DNA from: Acidobacteriia bacterium UBA6623
GTDB lineage: Bacteria > Acidobacteriota > Terriglobia > Bryobacterales > UBA6623
Assembly: GCA_002433055.1 (NCBI GenBank)
Contig: DJHJ01000005.1
Location: 1-28,965, forward strand
DNA length: 28,965 nucleotides
Reading direction: 5' to 3'
Positions 25,282 through 28,965 of this stretch are shown here, in pieces. Every line of letters begins with the position of its first letter. Within the stretch, counting starts at the first letter, position 1. A program made the position numbers and the translations under genes. The notes under the pieces were generated by a model. The model searched no databases, was not told the origin of the DNA, and saw only the letters and a program-made list of their open reading frames with translations.

Positions 25282-27963
25282 TCACGTAGGTAAATTCGTC
25301 AAAGTGTTTTGTATCTTTTCAATCTGTGATTCATAGTCTGCCAACTTGGCCCTAATCGAATCTACAATGTGATCCGGGGCTTTGTCCAAAAATTTCTGGT
25401 TCGCTAACTGCTGCTTAGAACTATCTCGTGCTTTCGTTAAAGGCTGTAATTGTTTTGTAAGGCGTTCACGTAAAGCTTTAGTTTCTCCATCGGGTATCTT
25501 GAGTACTAAATCGAACTCGGCGGTGTGGTGCATAGCCATCCCATCAGGTGCACTTCCCGTCTCGACTTCAAGTGAAACATTTGCCAACCGCTGCAGCGCC
25601 ATTGCTTGTTCTGCGATGACAGACATCGCGTATTGTGTTTGCGAGTAGAAAACACCAGCAAGGCTGACTTTGGGGGAAACGTTTATTGTTGCTCGCAGGG
25701 TTCTCACAGCAGTTATCACTTCTTGCAAAAGTGTGATGTTGCGCTGGCTCTCAGAATCGGCAAGTCCAGTCTGCTCCACCGGGTATGTAGATAGTGCTAT
25801 CGACTTTGCTCGGTCTGCTGTATTACTGGTGATGCGTTGCCAAAGCTCTTCTGTTATGAAAGGCATAACCGGATGCAGTAACCGCAAAGACTTCTCCATC
25901 GCCGCGAGCATGTTTTTCCATTCAGGTGTTAATCCTGAATCCTCACGAAATGAAATTTTCTTCAGTTCCAGGTACCAATCGCAAAACTCGTGCCAGAAAA
26001 AGTGATAGAGCAAATTTGCAGCTTCGTGATAGCGGTACTTTTCCGTATGTTCAGCGGTTGCAACAGCTACCTCATTCAGGCGAGAAAAAATCCAGCGATC
26101 CTCAAGAGGTACCAGCCCCGTTTCCGCAGAAGGTTGTGGTTTGAAGGTGTCTGGGTTCTCCGGTGTCCAGGGTTCCACATTTGATTTTTCAAGACTTAGA
26201 AAAACAAAGCGTGCGGCATTCCAAATTTTGTTGGCAAAATCTCGTGCTGCAGAAATACGTTGTTCCGATAGAACAACGTCAGATCCTTGCCCAGCGGCAA
26301 CAACCAGAGAAAAACGCACTGCATCAGTGCCATATTTCTCAGTCACCTCCACTGGATCGATGACATTACCCTTTGTTTTTGACATCTTTTTCTTATCAGC
26401 ATCACGCACAAGACCGTGAATAAAAACTTGTCGAAAAGGAACGTCACCCATCATCTCGAGTCCCAGCATCATCATCCGAGCAACCCAGAAAAACAAAATA
26501 TCTGACCCTGTGTTGAGTAGTGACGTTGGGTAGAAAGTACTGAGGTCATCGGTTTTTTCGGGCCAACCCAGAGTCGAAAATGGCCAAAGCCCTGAACTAA
26601 ACCAAGTGTCGAGAACATCGTCATCCTGGACCAGGTTACTGGCACCGCACTTCGTACAAACAGTTGGATCCAAACGTGCGACGATGATTTCTTCACAGTC
26701 GGAACAATACCAAGCAGGGATACGGTGTCCCCACCAGAGCTGTCGAGAGATACACCAATCGCGGATATTGTTCATCCACTCGAAATAGTTGCGTTGCCAT
26801 AGATCTGGAACAATCTCAGTTTTGCCCTCTTCTACCGCCCTAATAGCCGCATCCGCAAGGGTTTTTGTACGTACAAACCATTGCGTGGAAATCCGAGGTT
26901 CTGTGGTCGACTTACAGCGTTGGCAACTACCCACGTTATTCGTATGGTCTTCGATTTTTGCAATAAGTCCTTGTTCCTCGAGACGCTGGATTACGGCTTC
27001 ACGAGCCTGATATCGATCCATACCGACAAACTCACCCCCATTTTCATTGATCTTGGCTTCATCATCGAGAATCGTGATGAACTCTAGGTCATTACGTTTC
27101 CCTGCTGCGAAGTCGTTGGGGTCGTGAGCTGGTGTGACTTTGACAACACCGGTGCCAAATTCTGGATCAGCCAACTCATCGCAAATCACGGGCAGACATC
27201 GCCCGACTAAGGGCAGCGTTACGGTTTTGTCCCATAAATGCTTATAGCGGTCGTCAGCCTTGTTTACTGCTACAGCTGTATCACCCAACATAGTCTCGGG
27301 ACGTGTCGTCGCCACTGTTACGAATTCGTCAGAATTAGTCACTGGGTAACGAATGTGCCAGAGATGCCCCTGCTGTTCGTCGTAGACCGTTTCGAGATCA
27401 GAAACAGCCGTACGGCAACCAGGACACCAGTTGATGAGATATTCGCCGCGATAGATCAGTCTTTTTTCGTAGAGCCGAACAAAGGTCTCCCTGACGGCCT
27501 TCGAAAGCCCCTCGTCCATCGTGAAGCGTTCGCGTGTCCAATCTAGACTCGCACCGACTCTTTTGAGTTGGCTAACGATCGTCCCCCCGTATTTTTCTTT
27601 CCATGCCCAAGCATGCTCAAGGAACTTTTCGCGACCAATTTCTTTGGCGTCAATTCCTTGTTCAGCAAGATAACGAGTAACAAGCATCTCGGTAGCAATA
27701 CTGGCGTGGTCAGTACCGGGAAGCCAAAGAACGTTGTACCCTTGCATGCGCTTAAAGCGCATTGTGATGTCAGTTTGAGTACTCTCATACATGTGTCCCA
27801 TGTGAAGAGCACCCGTAACATTTGGAGGAGGAATCACCAACGAGAACATCGGTTTGTCGCTGTTGGTCGAAGGGGTAAAGAGTCTCTCTTTACTCCACCA
27901 ATCAGCCCAGCCAGGCTCGAAACGGGCAGGCTCGTAGACTTTGTCAAGGTCGAGAGACGGCAT
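25282..27963 (-). CDS. valS: Valyl-tRNA synthetase
   Basis: This class I synthetase charges tRNA-Val. The 893-residue protein has the HIGH motif as HMGH (54-57) in PPPNVTGALHMGH, KMSKT at 526-530, the CP1 editing domain at about 195-340 with TTRPETMLGDTA, and a C-terminal coiled coil arm (about 830-893). Four CxxC pairs (about C180, C347, C420 and C436) suggest a zinc-binding version. The ATG at 27963 lacks a recognisable ribosome binding site. The 168-base upstream gap contains two perfect hairpins (28032-28051 and 28062-28077). I see no T-box motif. Confidence 0.98.
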   Translation of the reverse strand: MPSLDLDKVYEPARFEPGWADWWSKERLFTPSTNSDKPMFSLVIPPPNVTGALHMGHMYESTQTDITMRFKRMQGYNVLWLPGTDHASIATEMLVTRYLAEQGIDAKEIGREKFLEHAWAWKEKYGGTIVSQLKRVGASLDWTRERFTMDEGLSKAVRETFVRLYEKRLIYRGEYLINWCPGCRTAVSDLETVYDEQQGHLWHIRYPVTNSDEFVTVATTRPETMLGDTAVAVNKADDRYKHLWDKTVTLPLVGRCLPVICDELADPEFGTGVVKVTPAHDPNDFAAGKRNDLEFITILDDEAKINENGGEFVGMDRYQAREAVIQRLEEQGLIAKIEDHTNNVGSCQRCKSTTEPRISTQWFVRTKTLADAAIRAVEEGKTEIVPDLWQRNYFEWMNNIRDWCISRQLWWGHRIPAWYCSDCEEIIVARLDPTVCTKCGASNLVQDDDVLDTWFSSGLWPFSTLGWPEKTDDLSTFYPTSLLNTGSDILFFWVARMMMLGLEMMGDVPFRQVFIHGLVRDADKKKMSKTKGNVIDPVEVTEKYGTDAVRFSLVVAAGQGSDVVLSEQRISAARDFANKIWNAARFVFLSLEKSNVEPWTPENPDTFKPQPSAETGLVPLEDRWIFSRLNEVAVATAEHTEKYRYHEAANLLYHFFWHEFCDWYLELKKISFREDSGLTPEWKNMLAAMEKSLRLLHPVMPFITEELWQRITSNTADRAKSIALSTYPVEQTGLADSESQRNITLLQEVITAVRTLRATINVSPKVSLAGVFYSQTQYAMSVIAEQAMALQRLANVSLEVETGSAPDGMAMHHTAEFDLVLKIPDGETKALRERLTKQLQPLTKARDSSKQQLANQKFLDKAPDHIVDSIRAKLADYESQIEKIQNTLTNLPT

Positions 27964-28031
27964 GAGAGTAGTGATGGGAAAACCCTAAGAATAGCACTGG
28001 GGCGACGGACAACACCTCAAAGACACCAGCA

Positions 28032-28051
28032 GGCCGACTGGAAAGTCGGCC
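28032..28051 (-). other. 8-bp GC-rich hairpin between the lipoprotein gene and valS
   Basis: GGCCGACT and AGTCGGCC pair perfectly around a 4-base loop (GGAA on plus, TTCC on minus). There is no T-run on either side, so it is not a canonical intrinsic terminator. It could end the lipoprotein transcript, stabilise an mRNA end, or act in the valS leader, whose start codon is 68 bases further on. Confidence 0.5.
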
Positions 28052-28061
28052 CGGGTGGCAG

Positions 28062-28077
28062 TGGCTTAGTCAAGCCA
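28062..28077 (-). other. Second small hairpin in the valS leader
   Basis: TGGCTT and AAGCCA form a perfect 6-bp stem around AGTC, 10 bases from the larger hairpin. Together they give two tandem stem-loops between the lipoprotein stop codon and the valS start. Confidence 0.35.
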
Positions 28078-28131
28078 TCAAGCTCAAGATCTTCTGCGCA
28101 GCAACCAGGGTTTTCTCGATTAGCTCGTTCC

Positions 28132-28839
28132 TCAGGAACCACTATCCGCTTTTAGAGCTTCCCTAGTCTTAGGTGTTAAAACACCACTGGCTTTACCATT
28201 GGTATTTACGATGCCGTGTTTTCCCTGTAGCTTGGCAACCGCTTCCATCGTCTGTTTATCTAGAACGCCTGTGACAAGCCCTTCATAGAGCTCCTGTCTG
28301 AAAAGGGCAACCTGAGCACTTCTAACCACAGCTCTTTGGTAGGGTTCATAGCGACCCCCATCTAACCCAAGCATCAATTTACCTTCTGCACCTGACGCCC
28401 AAGGAGTGTCTCCGAGATAATCACCCACTCCTGTTTCTGGCTCCGGTGGTGCTGGTGGTGGAGGTGGTGGTGGCTCGCGAACAGTAACCTGTGCGCTGAC
28501 ACTCGCTTCCCCAGGGTCGGCAAAAAGAGTGCCGGCACCCTTTACAGTGATCTGATAAGTTGTCGATTGAGTTGGAGACACCTCTCTCGATCCTGACGTC
28601 GAAACATCTCCTACTCCCTGATCTAACGACGCACTCTCGGCATTTTCAGAGGACCACTTCAGAGTTGTGGACTTACCCCTCTCAATCGAACTCGGCTCAG
28701 CCGACATAGACACCGTCGGCTCAGGCGCGGAACAACCCCCAAGCACAATGACAGCCCCAAGGCAAAGGGCCAAGGCCGCACCTAGTTGAGACCTATAATT
28801 TTTCATTCGATACAAGACGATTCCCGGATACTGTAACAT
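28132..28839 (-). CDS. Lipoprotein with Ig-like and peptidoglycan-binding domains
   Basis: A 235-residue predicted lipoprotein (lipobox LGGC, lipidated C36). Residues at about 44-121 look like an Ig-type fold with the bacterial pattern PSSIERGKSTTLKWSSENA ... STTYQITVKG. A proline run (seven consecutive prolines, then APPEPE) links to the C-terminus. The last about 70 residues (LYEGLVTGVLDKQTMEAVAKLQ ... GVLTPKTREAL) match the PG_binding_1 helical repeat, which binds peptidoglycan. It may anchor the membrane to the cell wall; no catalytic residues are seen. The ATG at 28839 has AGGAG 8 bases upstream; the next in-frame ATG (28806) lacks this but would give a more ordinary signal peptide. Confidence 0.8.
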   Translation of the reverse strand: MLQYPGIVLYRMKNYRSQLGAALALCLGAVIVLGGCSAPEPTVSMSAEPSSIERGKSTTLKWSSENAESASLDQGVGDVSTSGSREVSPTQSTTYQITVKGAGTLFADPGEASVSAQVTVREPPPPPPPAPPEPETGVGDYLGDTPWASGAEGKLMLGLDGGRYEPYQRAVVRSAQVALFRQELYEGLVTGVLDKQTMEAVAKLQGKHGIVNTNGKASGVLTPKTREALKADSGS

Positions 28840-28880
28840 CAACCTGACTCCTTTCCCTTCAGCTACTCTACTCCCGTAAG

Positions 28881-28886
28881 ATTATA
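28881..28886 (-). promoter_or_regulatory. Perfect -10 box upstream of the lipoprotein gene
   Basis: TATAAT is read on the minus strand at 28886-28881, about 42 bases before the ATG at 28839, giving a leader of about 35 bases. No good -35 element lies 16-18 bp further upstream, so this is a candidate only. The last 80 bases of the window hold no other clear feature. Confidence 0.35.
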
Positions 28887-28965
28887 TCCTGTTCACCTAG
28901 TTTGCTTCCACTGCCTATTGATTTACAATGTACGTCATGGTATTGGCAAAAGTGTTCATTGTCGG

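Noticed and set aside
28105..28131. Minus-strand stretch reading like a protein end (ELIEKTLVAAQ...) after the lipoprotein stop
   Set aside because: It has no start, is closed by a TAG just upstream in its frame, and the lipoprotein already ends at a natural domain boundary; likely chance.
27568..28155. 195-residue plus-strand frame opposite the valS start region
   Set aside because: It overlaps the conserved valS N-terminus with its HIGH motif, has no family features and no ribosome binding site.
28441..28475. GGT-rich simple repeat
   Set aside because: It is the coding sequence for the proline run linking the two lipoprotein domains, not an independent repeat element.
28928..28965. Open plus-strand frame from ATG 28928 (or 28936) running off the window
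   Set aside because: Only about 12 codons are visible and there is no ribosome binding site; not enough to call a gene start.

Overview
This 29-kb window is compact, intron-free bacterial chromosome of moderate GC by eye, from a Gram-negative organism. It encodes LPS-transport permeases and at least three likely lipoproteins with lipobox signals. Three traits point to Acidobacteriota or a neighbouring phylum: LptF and LptG joined in one polypeptide, a long propeller/HEAT/cytochrome c lipoprotein of the type common in Planctomycetes, Verrucomicrobia and Acidobacteria, and cytosolic NHL-propeller and VOC genes side by side. This assignment is an inference from gene content. I see no insertion sequence, phage gene, CRISPR array or rRNA. 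Most genes look like vertically inherited core genes.

Layout. From 1 to 6263 all genes are on the minus strand. In transcription order they are accD, folC (4-base overlap with accD), the lptF-lptG fusion with its own plausible promoter, a PLP-dependent threonine/serine dehydratase, and typA, which is cut by the window edge. From 6397 to 7826 a VOC protein and an NHL beta-propeller protein lie on the plus strand, facing a minus-strand TlpA-like thioredoxin (7873-8382). Divergent from tlpA, with only 46 bp between start codons, is a tight plus-strand cluster: two tandem 6-pyruvoyl-tetrahydropterin-synthase-family genes, folE, truA, then a lactonase-fold lipoprotein. The first of the two synthase paralogs has Ala where the second has the catalytic Cys.

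A class II tRNA-Leu(UAA) sits at 12223-12310. Minus-strand genes follow for a methyltransferase-like protein with a hydrophobic N-terminus and the 1014-residue propeller/HEAT/cytochrome c lipoprotein. Then come murB (+), an ABC-F ATPase (-), an MFS transporter (-) and selA (-). Divergent from selA is a metallo-beta-lactamase-fold gene (+) that appears to start at an ACG codon. It is followed by purB (+), which starts with TTG and overlaps it by four bases. purB converges on valS (-). A lipoprotein with a probable Ig-like and a peptidoglycan-binding domain (-) lies at the right end.

How the genes work together. Most encode housekeeping functions: fatty-acid and folate synthesis, LPS export, peptidoglycan, purines, valine tRNA charging and tRNA modification. 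The accessory signals are the tandem pterin-synthase pair next to folE and the predicted envelope proteins (TlpA, lactonase lipoprotein, cytochrome lipoprotein, Ig/PG-binding lipoprotein). I found no strong evidence for a wholly new defence or mobile system. The best leads are the pterin cluster, the LptFG fusion and the ACG start.
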